Assembly: GCA_963575745.1 (NCBI GenBank)
Contig: CAUYUJ010002700.1
Location: 1 to 30,000 of the forward strand
Reading direction: 5' to 3'
Origin: Prorocentrum cordatum
Taxonomy: Eukaryota; Sar; Dinophyceae; Prorocentrales; Prorocentraceae
Length of the DNA stretch: 30,000 bases
Shown here: positions 1 through 7,897 of the stretch, one piece after another
How positions within the stretch are numbered: the stretch's first letter is position 1
Layout: each line of letters starts with the position of its first letter
Program-made: the position numbers and the translations under genes
The notes under the pieces: generated by a model
The model's database searches: none
The model's input: only the letters and a program-made list of their open reading frames with translations
Told to the model about the DNA's origin: nothing

Positions 1-44
<44 letters not shown>

Positions 45-50
45 CGTCGT

Positions 51-95
<45 letters not shown>
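1..95. repeat. (TCG)n microsatellite
   Basis: Almost pure TCG trinucleotide repeat, interrupted twice near 45-55 by a missing base. It runs into a CAG at 109-111 that could serve as a 3' splice site for the exon-like island downstream. Confidence 0.95.
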
Positions 96-111
96 ATCGT
101 CGTCGCTGCAG

Positions 112-240
112 GCCCGCCCGTGCGAGCCTCGGCGCGCCGACGGGCAGCCGCCTTGCGGCCGGCCCGCGGCGCGCCAGCCGGCGGGCGTGGACAGCTTCAC
201 GCCCCTGGCGAGCAGGGGCGACGACGACGACCCCCTGATC
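112..240 (+). CDS. Candidate host exon, unknown protein
   Basis: Product not recognised. The frame starting directly after the CAG at 109-111 is open through 240 with GC-rich third positions. It reads as an Ala/Arg/Pro-rich stretch and then VDSFTPLASRGDDDDPLI, which looks like real protein rather than translated repeat. Downstream the frame enters a GGGGAGG purine tract and loses quality, so the exon probably ends near 235-245. The donor is not clear; dinoflagellates use GC and GA as well as GT donors. It is called an exon only from composition, the upstream pyrimidine-rich tract with CAG, and similar islands on the same strand later in the window. No start or stop codon of the full gene is visible. 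Confidence 0.3.
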
Positions 241-395
241 GGGGGGGAGGGGAGGGAGAGGGAGACGACGAGCGCGAAGACGGGGAGGAGGAGAAGGAGG
301 AGGTGGACGCCCCCCTAATCGGGGGGGGGAGGGGAGGGAGAGGGAGGCGACGAGCGCGAAGACGGGGAGGAGGAGGAGGAGGAGGAGGAGGAGGA
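231..395. repeat. Tandem duplication, unit about 80 bp
   Basis: The segment from CCCCCTGATCGGGG at 231 recurs from CCCCCTAATCGGGG at 311, including the shared core GACGAGCGCGAAGACGGGGA. The offset is 80-82 bp because of extra G bases. Both units are purine-rich. Confidence 0.85.
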
Positions 396-411
396 GGAGG
401 AGGAGGAGGAG
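362..411. repeat. (GGA)n microsatellite
   Basis: Uninterrupted GGA repeat of about 16 units, continuous with the purine-rich end of the tandem duplication. Confidence 0.95.
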
Positions 412-726
412 GTGGGCGCCCTGCTGCGGCCGGCCCGGCCCCGCTCCGCCCTCGCCCCCCCCCCCCGTGGGTCCGCCCCGGGGCTGGCAGGCGCTGCAGC
501 TGCGAGCAGGGGGGGAATGGCACAGGGGGGGGGGGAGGCATCGACCTCCGCATCGCCCACTGGTCGCCGACGGGGGCCCGATATGTGGCCCACCCCTGCC
601 CAGGAGCGTGCGGAGCCGCTCTCGGGGGCCCTGCAGGCGCAGGCGGCACAGGCACGCGTCCTTGGCGCGCAGCAGCCTCTCCATCGTCGCGTAGCGCTCC
701 CCCCCCTATGCCAGTCCCCCCCTCTC
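412..726. other. GC-rich stretch, possible exon of uncertain strand
   Basis: No product recognised. Between about 590 and 690 both strands look codon-like: the + strand offers an Ala/Gln-rich reading after a CCCAG at 599-603, and the - strand an Arg/Leu-rich reading containing MERLLRAKDACLCRLRLQG. With GC content this high, an antisense shadow cannot be told from the true frame by eye, so no CDS is called. Poly-C and poly-G runs fill the rest. Confidence 0.3.
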
Positions 727-908
727 TTGGCCACGCGCAAGGGGCGGTAGGGGGGAGGGGGGAAGGCTTCTTAGCAGCACCCCTGCTTCTACAAGGAAGG
801 CGCGGGCCTTCTCTCTACACATGTGGGGCCGGCGCATTCTGAGAAGCAGCCCCCTCCCGAGAAGCCTTCCCCCTCCCCCTAACGTTACCCCCCTCTGCGC
901 GCCACCAA
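727..908. mobile_element. Foldback element F, copy A
   Basis: The ends are inverted copies of each other. The left arm starts TTGGCCACGCGCAAGGGG and continues through a GGGGGGAGGGG run and GAAGGCTTCT; the right arm, reverse complemented, starts TTGGTGGCGCGCAGAGGGG and continues the same way. It is homologous to the copy at 3084-3255. No coding capacity. No clear target-site duplication at this copy. Confidence 0.75.
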
Positions 909-939
909 TTGTTACAGGTCGATGTTTTCCTCCCTATGC

Positions 940-1088
940 TTGAGTCGGGCCTGTCTCTCTACAGGGGGAATATTCGAAACTAGGCCAACAAATAGTGTGG
1001 AGACGATTTTTGTTGCATTGTTTGACAAGTTGGGGGCATTTTAATGTTTCATCCAAGATCCCCCTGTAGGGGGACAGGCCCGACTTAA
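940..1088. mobile_element. MITE family 1 (hAT-like), copy 1
   Basis: A 149 bp non-coding element with terminal inverted repeats: left TTGAGTCGGGCCTGTC, right reverse complement TTAAGTCGGGCCTGTC, both continuing into CTACAGGGGGA. It is flanked by a perfect 8 bp direct repeat, CCCTATGC at 932-939 and 1089-1096. An 8 bp target-site duplication is typical of hAT-superfamily transposases; the family assignment rests on that and is an inference. The interior is AT-rich compared with its surroundings. Confidence 0.85.
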
Positions 1089-1134
1089 CCCTATGCCAGC
1101 CCCCCCCCCCCCCCCCCTGTCGCTGCCCCCCCAG

Positions 1135-1251
1135 GCGCGGGACGACGGGCGGCCCGTCGCCGCCGCGGGCGGCGCAGCGTCCTACCCGTCGAGCGCCCCG
1201 AGCCTGGAGGAGGAGCCGCGCACGGACGTGCCCTCGCCCAGTTTCGGGTCC
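1135..1251 (+). CDS. Candidate host exon, unknown protein
   Basis: Product not recognised. A long C run (about 1099-1131) ending in CAG at 1132-1134 makes a strong 3' splice-site context. The frame in phase with 1135 reads ARDDGRPVAAAGGAASYPSS and then an acidic, Pro/Ser-rich stretch including SLEEEPRTDVPSPSFG, with GC-rich third positions. It then runs into a (TCC)n tract where the reading becomes poly-Pro. The end of the open stretch contains CTCGCCCAGTTTCGGG, the core of the satellite monomer that begins in earnest at 1440, so the last 20 bases may be satellite rather than exon. Confidence 0.35.
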
Positions 1252-1395
1252 CCTCCTCCTCCTCCTCCTCCTCCCTCCTCCTCCTCCCTCCTCCTCCTCT
1301 CCTCCCTCTCCTCCTCCTCCCTCCTCCTCCTCCTCGTCCTCCTCCTCCTCCCTCCTCCTCCTCCGCCTCCTCCTCCTCCTCGTCTCTCTCCTCTT
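1252..1395. repeat. (TCC)n microsatellite
   Basis: TCC/CTC repeat with scattered interruptions, a pure pyrimidine run on the + strand apart from a few G bases near 1336 and 1364. It separates a first satellite-like core at 1230-1247 from the main array starting near 1425. Confidence 0.95.
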
Positions 1396-1424
1396 CTCCG
1401 ACTTCCTCCTCTCCCCTCGACTTT

Positions 1425-2200
1425 CGCAACGGGCGCTCTCGCCCAGTTTCGGGCCCCAGGACCCTCACAGATCGATCCGGCTCGAAAACGGCCGCGCACA
1501 AAGGTGCTCCCCTGGGCTCCCCCGAGAACCTGGCGTCGCGATGTTGGCACAACTGGCGATCTCGCCCAGTTTCGGGCACCCCGACCCTCACAGATCGATG
1601 CAGATCGAAGAGTGCCACGCACAAGCGTGCTCCCCTGTGCTCCCCTGAGGTCCTGGCGTCGCGATTTTGCCGCGACGGGCGCTCTCGCCCAGCTTCGGGC
1701 CCCAGGACCCTCACAGATCGATCTGGCTCGAACAATGCCGCGCACGAACGTGCTCCCCTGGGCTCCCCTGAGATCCTGGCGTCGCGACTTTGTCACCACA
1801 ACGAGCGCTCTCGCCCAGTTTCGGGCCCCGAGACCCTCACAGATCCATCCGGCTCCGAATTTTTGGGCACGAGCGTGCTCCCTTGTGCTCCCCTGAGATC
1901 CTGGCGTCACGATTTTTGCACAGCGGACTTCTTCGCCCAGTTCGGGCCTCGGGACCCTCACAGATCGATCTGGCTTGAAGAAATGCCGCAGGAAGAGTTC
2001 CTGGCGTTGCATTTTTGTTCCAGAACGTGCGTTCTCGCCCAGTTTCGGGCCCTGGGAGCCTCACAGATCGATCCGGCTCGAAGAATGCCGCAGGAAGATG
2101 CGCCGCGAACTTGTTCACAACGGGCGCTCTCGCCCAGTTCGGACCCAGGAACCCTCACAGATCGATCCGGCTCAAAGAGTGCCGCAGGAAGATGGGGTCC
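1425..2200. repeat. Satellite array, monomers of about 95-126 bp
   Basis: Seven tandem monomers, each with the core CGCCCAGTTTCGGGC followed by ACCCTCACAGATCGATC and an ATCCTGGCGTCGCGA-like segment. Core starts are at about 1440, 1563, 1686, 1812, 1934, 2036 and 2131. Spacing is 122-126 bp for the first four intervals and about 95-102 bp for the last two, so there are two monomer types: the long type carries GTGCTCCCCTG, the short type carries ATGCCGCAGGAAGA. Long reading frames cross the array in several frames and look like repeat translation. Isolated monomer relatives lie at 6165-6310, 19815-20010 and 24405-24545. Confidence 0.9.
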
Positions 2201-2285
2201 TGGGCTCCTGTGGTGATTCCTGGGGATGTTGCAGTTTTGTGGCAACGTCGGATCTCAGGCTCGCGTCGTAACAAAATTCGTGACG

Positions 2286-2400
2286 GGGGGGGGTTTGGGC
2301 CGATTTCGGCCCTCGGGGGCGTTCGCCGGGCCCCTGGACTGTAGAGACGAAGCGCGCGACGAAAATCCGGCCCCAGGGAGGGGGTCGGGACTTCTGGGGA
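2286..2400. repeat. Dispersed repeat, paired with 24106-24215
   Basis: This segment, from GGGTTTGGGCCGATTTCGGCC through GGGTCGGGACTTCTGGGGA, resembles the segment at 24106-24215 over its whole length. It follows directly on the satellite array, and its partner lies just upstream of a single satellite monomer, so the two may belong to one larger repeat. Confidence 0.65.
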
Positions 2401-2410
2401 CGCCGCAAGG

Positions 2411-2487
2411 CAAAAGACAGGACAATGCCCGTCTGGGCAGAATCCATCCACACGCTGGGCCTGCCCAGGAACATCAGGGCGGCGGCG
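2411..2487 (+). CDS. Candidate host exon, unknown protein
   Basis: Product not recognised. One frame reads AKDRTMPVWAESIHTLGLP followed by RNIRAAAAP, with GC-rich third positions, before entering a CTC/CGT microsatellite. AG dinucleotides at 2407-2409 and near 2420 are possible acceptors, and ATG at 2425 is a possible start, but nothing chooses between them. Weak call based on codon-like composition over about 25 codons. Confidence 0.2.
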
Positions 2488-2578
2488 GCGCCTCTTCCTC
2501 CTCCTCCTCATCCTCCTCCTCGTCGTCGTCCTCCTCCTCCTCCTCGTCCTCCTCCTCCTCCTCCTCGTCCTCCTCGTA
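2488..2578. repeat. (CTC)n/(CGT)n microsatellite
   Basis: Mixed CTC and CGT trinucleotide repeat, pyrimidine-rich on the + strand. From 2579 to about 2776 there is no gene signal, only a polypyrimidine run at 2750-2773 ending in CAG. Confidence 0.9.
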
Positions 2579-2776
2579 GTGCTTGAGGCCAAAATTGAGT
2601 GCGTGTTCCTTTACACGTTCCCAAGTTCGCTTGCATGGCATTGTCCTCCCCCCCCCTCCGCCGCTTTGTCAAGCAGCGCTGGGCTCAGACGGCGTGCAGG
2701 TGCGTCCCCACTTGCGTGAAGCGCAGATTTCATTTGGGGCCTCGCCACGCCCCCTTCCCCCTCCCCCCCCCCCAGT

Positions 2777-2940
2777 GCAAGCAGCCTGCAAGTAGACTAC
2801 AGGAGGAAAACTCAAAAATAGTCACACAAAAAAGTCTGGGGACGAGTTTTCTACGAATTCTCTTCGACGATGTTTGAATATCATTTGTATATTTGTTTTT
2901 CCTCCCAAGCTCCGCCTGTAGGAGGACATGCCCGACCTCA
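2777..2940. mobile_element. MITE family 1, diverged copy 2
   Basis: The right end CCTGTAGGAGGACATGCCCG and the AT-rich interior match family 1. The left end (about 2777-2805, CTACAGGAGG at 2796-2805) is diverged and its first bases are uncertain. No target-site duplication can be seen, consistent with an older copy. Confidence 0.6.
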
Positions 2941-3083
2941 CACTGAGCGTGGAAAAACACGCCTGGATGTAACAAAACCAGATCGTCGGAGATCTGGGCA
3001 CGGTGCGGTGGCAGTGTCATATCTTCGATCCGGCCGATCCGCTTCGGCTTCGATCTGGCCGGCCCGAGCCGATCCGATCCCGA

Positions 3084-3255
3084 TTGGCGGCGCGCAAAAG
3101 GGGGTAGGGGGAGGGGGGAAGGCTTCCTAGAAGCACCCTGCTGCTTAGAAGGCCTCGGCCTTACGTCTACAGGGAAGGCCCGCGCCTTCTAAGAAGCAGG
3201 GGTGCTTCTGAGAAGCCTTCCCCCCTCCCCCTGCCCCCCCTCTGCGCGCCGCCAA
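3084..3255. mobile_element. Foldback element F, copy B
   Basis: Best-preserved copy, 172 bp. It begins TTGGCGGCGCGC and ends with the exact reverse complement GCGCGCCGCCAA. The arms pair for most of their length through a G-run/C-run section and AAGGCTTC...GAAGCCTT. A perfect 5 bp direct repeat, CCCGA, flanks it at 3079-3083 and 3256-3260. Non-coding. The flanking repeat supports movement by a transposase, but the superfamily is not clear. Confidence 0.8.
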
Positions 3256-3400
3256 CCCGATCCGATGCGGCTCGATGTCTGCATGGCGCTGCTGCACATC
3301 CCGGTGCCGCCGAGCCGCTGCGGCGCCGGCTCCGGGCCCGGTGCGGCCCGAGAGCCGGCGCGCACGCCGCTTCGCTCCGCTTTCCCGATTCGCTGCTCGT

Positions 3401-3525
3401 GGCATCGCTCGGACGTGTGCATTCTTCCTTCGGCGAGGGCCATCGAGGAGCATCCTTGATCATCTGGCGAAACAACCACGCACGATTCCGAAAGAAGCTC
3501 AGGGAATGGACGTCCGAGCGATGGC
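3401..3525. mobile_element. MITE family 3, copy 1
   Basis: 125 bp element with a 14 bp perfect terminal inverted repeat: CATCGCTCGGACGT at 3403-3416 and ACGTCCGAGCGATG at 3510-3523. Non-coding; four copies in the window (also 3641, 20070, 25130). Confidence 0.75.
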
Positions 3526-3640
3526 GAGGGTGCCGCCGAGGCGCTCCGGCGCCGGCTCCGTGCCGGTGCGGCCCGAGATCCGACGCACACTCCGCGTCGA
3601 TCCGCTTTCCCGATTCGCTGCTTTGGTTGGCCTGTGGCTT

Positions 3641-3765
3641 GGCATCGCTCGGACGTGTGCATTCTTCCTTCGGCGAGGGCCATCGAGGAGCATCCTTGAT
3701 CATCTGGCGAAAAAACCACGCACGAAACCGAAAAAAGCACAGGGAATGGACGTCCGAGCGATGGC
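3641..3765. mobile_element. MITE family 3, copy 2
   Basis: Nearly identical to the copy at 3401-3525, with the same terminal inverted repeat. Most differences lie in the right half, where the A-rich run near 3710-3740 varies. Confidence 0.75.
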
Positions 3766-3794
3766 CAGGTGGTGTACGGAGTCCCCCTGCGCAG

Positions 3795-3905
3795 AGGAGG
3801 AGCCCGCGGGCGCGCGGGCGCGAGCGCCGAGCGCGGAGGAGTACCTGCGGTCCTACGCGCAGCTGCCGGGCATCGGCCCACGCGGGGAGGAGGACCGCGC
3901 GGGAC
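3795..3905 (+). CDS. Candidate host exon with YAQLPGxGP motif
   Basis: Product not recognised. It follows TCCCCCTGCGCAG at 3782-3794, a good 3' splice-site context. The open frame reads an Ala/Arg-rich stretch and then AEEYLRSYAQLPGIGPRGEE. The same motif, AEAYLQTYAQLPGAGPHG, occurs in the candidate exon at 18735-18945. Two independent, differently spelled copies of one protein motif on the same strand are the best evidence in the window that host coding sequence is present. The 3' end is not defined; the reading weakens after about 3905. Confidence 0.45.
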
Positions 3906-4192
3906 GGCAACCTTTTCTGCGCCTGCCCCTGCAGGGCTCATTCCGCTTCCCACGGATCGATGCGATTCGAGGGCTTCCGACTCCGATCCGCTTCGACTTC
4001 GGACTCCGATTTGGACGCCGATTCCTTACTGGAGGCATACTAATTAGCCTGCCGATTTCCGCCGATTCGACTTCCCGACTCGGCTGCCGATTTCCGCCGG
4101 CCCGACGCATTTCGATCGCCGATCCGGCTCATCGATCCGATTCTGGGCCCTCCTGCCCCTGCAGAGGAGGCGTTCCATGCGGGGCGGGAAAC

Positions 4193-4360
4193 TGACCACA
4201 GTCACTGCTTCTTGTTTGCGCCGCCTTCCAGCCGGCTGAAAAAGAAGCAGTGGCTGTGGTCATTTCCCTGGTGCCAAGCCTAACGAAAATGACCACAACC
4301 ACTGCTTTGTTTCTGCTGGCTGGAAGCCGGCAACAAAAGAAGAGCAGTGGCTGTGGTCGT
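4193..4360. repeat. Pair of related hairpins
   Basis: First hairpin 4193-4262: TGACCACAGTCACTGCTTCTT pairs with 4242-4262 with a single wobble position. Second hairpin 4289-4360: ATGACCACAACCACTGCT pairs with AGCAGTGGCTGTGGTCGT. The loop of one (CCTTCCAGCCGGCTG) is roughly the inverse of the other (CTGGCTGGAAGCCGG), so the second looks like an inverted copy of the first. Non-coding. Confidence 0.8.
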
Positions 4361-4413
4361 TTTGCCGTCCCGTAGCCTTCGCGTGTCGAAGGAGTTGTCA
4401 TCTCTTCCTAGGC

Positions 4414-4572
4414 TTCAGTCGGGCCCGTCCCTCTACAGGGGGAAGATTCAAGAGTAGTCAAAAAATGATCTGGGGACGATTGTTGAGCATTTCTTGGCCA
4501 TTTGGGGGCATTTTTTGACTATGTTTCATGTTTCGTCGAAAATCCCCCTGTAGGAGGACAGGCCCGACTTAA
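4414..4572. mobile_element. MITE family 1, copy 3
   Basis: 159 bp with terminal inverted repeats TTCAGTCGGGCCCGTCC / reverse complement TTAAGTCGGGCCTGTCC and an AT-rich interior. It is flanked by a perfect 8 bp target-site duplication, TCCTAGGC at 4406-4413 and 4573-4580. Confidence 0.88.
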
Positions 4573-4633
4573 TCCTAGGCGGGAGGCGGCGGAAGGTCGA
4601 AGGGAAGGTGGCGGAAGTCTAGACCTCCTACAC

Positions 4634-4798
4634 ATGGGGTCGGAGGATCCCGCCGTATCGCCGATGCATCGCCGATGTGGCTCGACGTGGAGCCCCATTT
4701 TCTCCGCGCTGGCGTCGCCGATGCACCGCCGACGTCGCCGATGTGTCGCCGATGCATCGCCGATGCATCCCCGATGCGGCGCGAGCCTCCGACCCCAT
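4634..4798. mobile_element. MITE family 5, copy 1, with GATGCATCGCC subrepeats
   Basis: Inverted ends ATGGGGTCGGAGG and CCTCCGACCCCAT enclose repeated GCATCGCCGAT units. The inverted similarity extends about 40 bp inward. A diverged relative lies at 25273-25374. From 4800 to 5110 nothing else is recognised; a short palindrome GAAATGTTC/GAACATTTC lies at 5029-5050. Confidence 0.6.
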
Positions 4799-5112
4799 CC
4801 AGGAGGCCTCTCGCTCGCGCCGTGTTCGGGGCGATGCCGTTTTGTGCTGCCTTGTTGCTTCCCCGTTGTGGCTTGCAGAACACCGAAGATGCGAAAACGG
4901 TTGAACACCGCCCCCAGGTATTCTGACTTCTGGTTGCCGCAGATGGCCCAATATCAAGCAGTGGCGAAGCGTCCTGGTTCGCCGATTGCCCTATCAAGCC
5001 ATTTTATAAGAACCGTCTGTGGTTTCCGCGAAATGTTCCTAGAACATTTCTGGCGGAGCCCGTCTTGTTTTACCACCTCGGGTGTATGATCTAAAATGAT
5101 TTTTCGTTCTTC

Positions 5113-5375
5113 GAACATTTCGGGGTTTTAAGAACATTTCGTGGTAGGACTGTAGGAATGCTGGGACGGTCGGTCCCTGCTCAGCAAGAGATGCCTCAAG
5201 ACAGGCGGCGCAAGACAACCCCAAGAGGATTGTTCTTGTCCTTAGAACATGTCGGGGTTCTGAGAACACTTCGTGGTAGGACTGTAGGAATGTCGGGGCG
5301 GTCGGTCCCTGCTCAGCAAGAGAGGCCTCAAGACAGGCGCGAGGCAGCCCGAGAGGAGGTGTGCGGGAGGCACCG
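5113..5375. repeat. Tandem duplication of a 132 bp unit
   Basis: GAACATTTCGGGGTTTT at 5113 and GAACATGTCGGGGTTCT at 5245 start two units sharing TTCGTGGTAGGACTGTAGGA, GGTCGGTCCCTGCTCAGCAA and CCTCAAGACAGGCG. The second unit runs into the candidate exon at 5348. Confidence 0.85.
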
Positions 5376-5482
5376 TGGCCTCCGACGCCCAGGTGGGCAG
5401 AGAAGCCAAGAGCGCGGCACGGCAGCGCCAGGTGGCGGCTCTCAGAGAGAGCCCCGTGCCAGCCGGCCCCAAACATATCGCA
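5348..5482 (+). CDS. Candidate host exon, unknown protein
   Basis: Product not recognised. After CAG at 5345-5347 one frame is open, with codon choice typical of the other islands. It reads a short Arg/Gly segment, then TVASDAQVGREAKSAARQRQ and VAALRESPVPAGPKHIA. A second CAG at 5390-5392 is an alternative acceptor. A (GGA)n tract starts immediately after the frame's last convincing codon at 5482, and a TAG follows inside it near 5510, so the exon should end near 5482. The upstream part lies within the tandemly duplicated unit. Confidence 0.4.
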
Positions 5483-5690
5483 GGAGGAGGAGGAGGACGA
5501 GGACGGGAGTAGAGGAGGAGGAGGAGGAGGAGGAGGAGGAGGAGGAGGAGGAGGAGGAGGAGGAGGAGGGATGGAGGAGGAGGAGGGATGGAGGAGGAGG
5601 AGGACGCGGACATTCGCACGAGGAGGAGGAGGAGGAGGAGGAGGAACATTAGCAGGAGGAGGAGGAGGAGGACGCAGACGCAGGGAGAGA
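5483..5690. repeat. (GGA)n microsatellite
   Basis: GGA/AGG repeat with a few interruptions (GGATGG, ACGAGG, ACATTAGC). It is purine-rich on the + strand and directly follows the candidate exon. Confidence 0.95.
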
Positions 5691-6542
5691 ACGAACGACG
5701 AGGCGACGGTAGAGAGGTCCCCAGAGGTCCCTGGACCCCGACTTCGGATCCGCCCTGCCGGCGATCCCATTCGTCGGGAGGAGATGCTCGCCCTGCCTTT
5801 CAGACTCCTCTGGTGTCGATGTCCGCCTCACTCCTCCTAGTTTGGACAGTTTTGTGGAAACTCCACTAAGGTTCCACACGTTGTAGAATGTTTCAAAGAG
5901 CTGCGGAACCTTCAACAAAACTAAGGCGAACATTTGCGCCCTGGTTTTCTGAGACGGGAAGTTCCGTCTTACGGTTTTGCATCCTACGGGATGCATTCCA
6001 AACACAAGCGTACGTCGGAAAATTTACCGAAGTACGGCGGATCGCGAGTCAGAGGATGCGAGGTCCCCAGAGGTCCCGGCTCTGGAGGCCTCCGCGGAGG
6101 CATGGCAAGGGCCAGAAGCGTCCGAAGGAATCTGGGCGTTGCAATTTCTAATGCTGGGCTTGTTCGATTGGTTTCGGGCCCCGGCACCCTCGCATATCAA
6201 TCCGGCTCCAAAACTTGCCGCAGAAAGATGGGGCCTAGAGCTAGGAGCTCAAGCCCTGATGTTCAGCGATGATGCATGTTCGCAACGTCGGATCTCAGGA
6301 TCGACCTTCGAGCCCAGGCCCCCGACGTCATGACTTTTTCACAACATCCACCCCCAGAGGTCTCGACCAGTTTCTCGGGACCGGTTTTTCACCCCGAATA
6401 GTTGCTGGACGACCCCGAGGCCCAGTAAGGCCCCGCAGAGGCCGAGAATAGCAGAAAGGTTCCCGCCGTGATTTTCTCACGACTCGATGGGGTCATTACC
6501 AGCTTGAAACATCTACCCCTATCCCTATATGTCTGGCATCGC
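5691..6542. other. No gene seen; dispersed repeats
   Basis: Contains an imperfect inverted repeat at 5847-5924 (GTTTTGTGGAA... / ...GGAACCTTCAACAAAAC), a diverged satellite monomer at 6165-6310 (TTTCGGGCCCCGGCACCCTCGC), and a segment at 6367-6460 (ACCCCGAGGCCCAGTAAGGCCCC) with relatives near 22500-22560 and 22845-22920. No coding frame looks convincing. Confidence 0.5.
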
Positions 6543-6658
6543 CTTACCTCGGTGCTGATCTTAGGGATGCGCCCTCAGCTTCTGAGAGCACATCCCTAAG
6601 GTCATCGCCTTGGACTTGCCGATCGCAAGGATAGGAATACAGTCGGACCGAGGTATAA
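6543..6658 (+). other. Multi-stem inverted-repeat structure
   Basis: The outer arms CTTACCTCGGT and ACCGAGGTATAAG enclose two internal hairpins: CTTAGGGATG...CATCCCTAAG (6560-6600, with an inner CTCAG/CTGAG stem) and CTTGC/GCAAG near 6615-6628. The layout resembles a folded RNA with a closing stem and two arms, but it matches no RNA family I know and could equally be an inverted-repeat element. The strand shown is arbitrary. From 6659 to 6866 nothing is recognised. Confidence 0.4.
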
Positions 6659-6866
6659 GATCGAGGTCGGTTCGGGGAGGGCACTCTATAATGTTATTCC
6701 TGTCTGTTGGATGTTCTTGTGCACCCTGGGGGGTCCCCCTGGATGTTCTGCGCGTTTTGGCCGGCGGAGAGCCTCGTGTCCTTGAGGCATGCTCTTCTGC
6801 ACTGGGTCCGAGTGTAAGTCCGAGGCCGGGAGTTGGCCAGGGAGGGCTGACGTCACAAAAATCAGT

Positions 6867-7048
6867 CGGCTACACGCAGGAGTGACCCTTCACCGGAGCG
6901 ACCTGGTGCGGGCTCACCGGGGTCCCCCCGGTCGCTGAGCCCGACGCGATCAGTGCTGCTTGCGCGCTTGGATTTGGCCACACTGCGTCCCTTTAATCCG
7001 CGCACCAAGGGTCGGGATTTGGATTTGGCCACACTGCGTGTAGCCGAA
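6867..7048. mobile_element. Inverted-repeat element with TCGGCTACACGCAG ends
   Basis: A 14 bp perfect inverted repeat, TCGGCTACACGCAG at 6867-6880 and CTGCGTGTAGCCGA at 7035-7048. The left part (GGAGTGACCC...CTGGTGCGGGC) recurs in inverted and direct form at 18960-19133. Non-coding. An internal direct repeat, GGATTTGGCCACACTGCGT, is present twice. Confidence 0.6.
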
Positions 7049-7060
7049 TCAACCCGCACA

Positions 7061-7190
7061 GTAAGGATGGGCAACCTTCCCAAGGGTGCCCTTACATCCT
7101 TCCCTCCTCGGTCCATCCTTGGCCACTTTCGTTGGCCGCGCCCCGCGCGAAAAGTGTCGAGATGGCCCTCCAGGGCCCCTGCATCCTTAC
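7061..7190. mobile_element. MITE family 6, copy 1
   Basis: Begins GTAAGGATGGGCAACCTT and ends GCATCCTTAC, a 9 bp terminal inverted repeat. The copy at 24693-24837 shares GGTCCATCCTTGGC and the same ends. Non-coding. Confidence 0.6.
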
Positions 7191-7250
7191 CGCGCCTCTT
7201 CGTGATGCGGGCCGGCTGTCAAGGCCACTACTGCCTAGTGCCACCTTTGC

Positions 7251-7319
7251 GTGTAGCCCAACCAAGCGTGTAGCCGAGTCCAGCTGGCGTGTAGCCAAAC
7301 CAAGCTGGCGTGTGGAGCC
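7251..7319. repeat. Tandem repeat of about 20 bp
   Basis: Four units beginning GCGTGTAGCC (the last GCGTGTGGAGCC), two of them followed by AAACCAAGCTG or GAGTCCAGCTG. The unit resembles the end of the neighbouring element at 6867-7048. Confidence 0.75.
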
Positions 7320-7350
7320 TAGGGCCGCTCATTGCACGAGCATTTTCTTG

Positions 7351-7751
7351 GGGTGGAGGGCACAGGGTGAAATCTGACATGCCGCTTCGATTGGCTTTCG
7401 AGGCTCGAACCTGCAAGGGGTGAATGTCAAGACGGATTGTTTTTTTGGGTGCTAATGCCCATATGGATTTCACCCTGAGCACCCCACCCTAATCGGGCAT
7501 AGCCAGGACCCCAGGTAAGGGGACCTGGTTAGTGGTAGGGCCCTGGGGCCCTTCGATTGCCCAGAATCACGAAACCAGGTCTGCCGCAGCTGGTTCTCTT
7601 CGGGTGTTGGCAGTTCCGGTCAGTGGAACGGGGCGGTGGGGAGTCCCCCAGTACACATCACTAAACCAGGCTCCACTAAACCCAGCTCTGCCAACGCCCG
7701 ACCTAAGAAAATGCAAAAGCCCATATGGATCTCACCCTGAGCCCTCCACCC
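7351..7751. mobile_element. Inverted-repeat element, 401 bp
   Basis: GGGTGGAGGGCACAGGGTGA at 7351-7370 pairs with TCACCCTGAGCCCTCCACCC at 7732-7751 with one mismatch. A third, diverged copy of the end lies inside at 7471-7490, and GCCCATATGGAT precedes both right-type ends. It may be a composite: a 140 bp element (7351-7490) with a duplicated right end. Non-coding. Confidence 0.6.
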
Positions 7752-7897
7752 GACAGCCAAGACGCTGAAATAAGAAACAGTTTGGATTCGGAAGGGGCTC
7801 GATGCTCCTCAGGTCCTTCCATGGCTGGTCCTCTGGCCCGCCTCGGTCACGCAGGCGCTGCTGAGGTCAAGCAGGGGCTTCGTTCCTTACTTGTCGC

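Larger units (their letters stand above)
3302..3770. repeat. Tandem duplication of a 226-240 bp unit
   Basis: GTGCCGCCGAG...CGGCGCCGGCTCCG at 3304 recurs at 3530, followed in both cases by GTGCGGCCCGAG, by TCCGCTTTCCCGATTCGCTG, and by a copy of MITE family 3 (3401 and 3641). The MITE was therefore probably duplicated with its surroundings rather than inserted twice. Confidence 0.8.

Noticed and set aside
1182-2271. Overlapping 90-280 codon frames across the satellite array
   Set aside because: Both strands and several frames are open because the monomer lacks stops. The readings repeat with the monomer period and change frame between monomers.
5519-5570. Poly-Glu/Gly coding exon in the GGA tract
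   Set aside because: A microsatellite gives such readings in any frame, and the in-phase frame of the preceding exon meets a stop there.
6543-6600. U1 snRNA gene
   Set aside because: CTTACCT matches the U1 5' end, but the following sequence and stems do not fit U1, and no Sm site is apparent.
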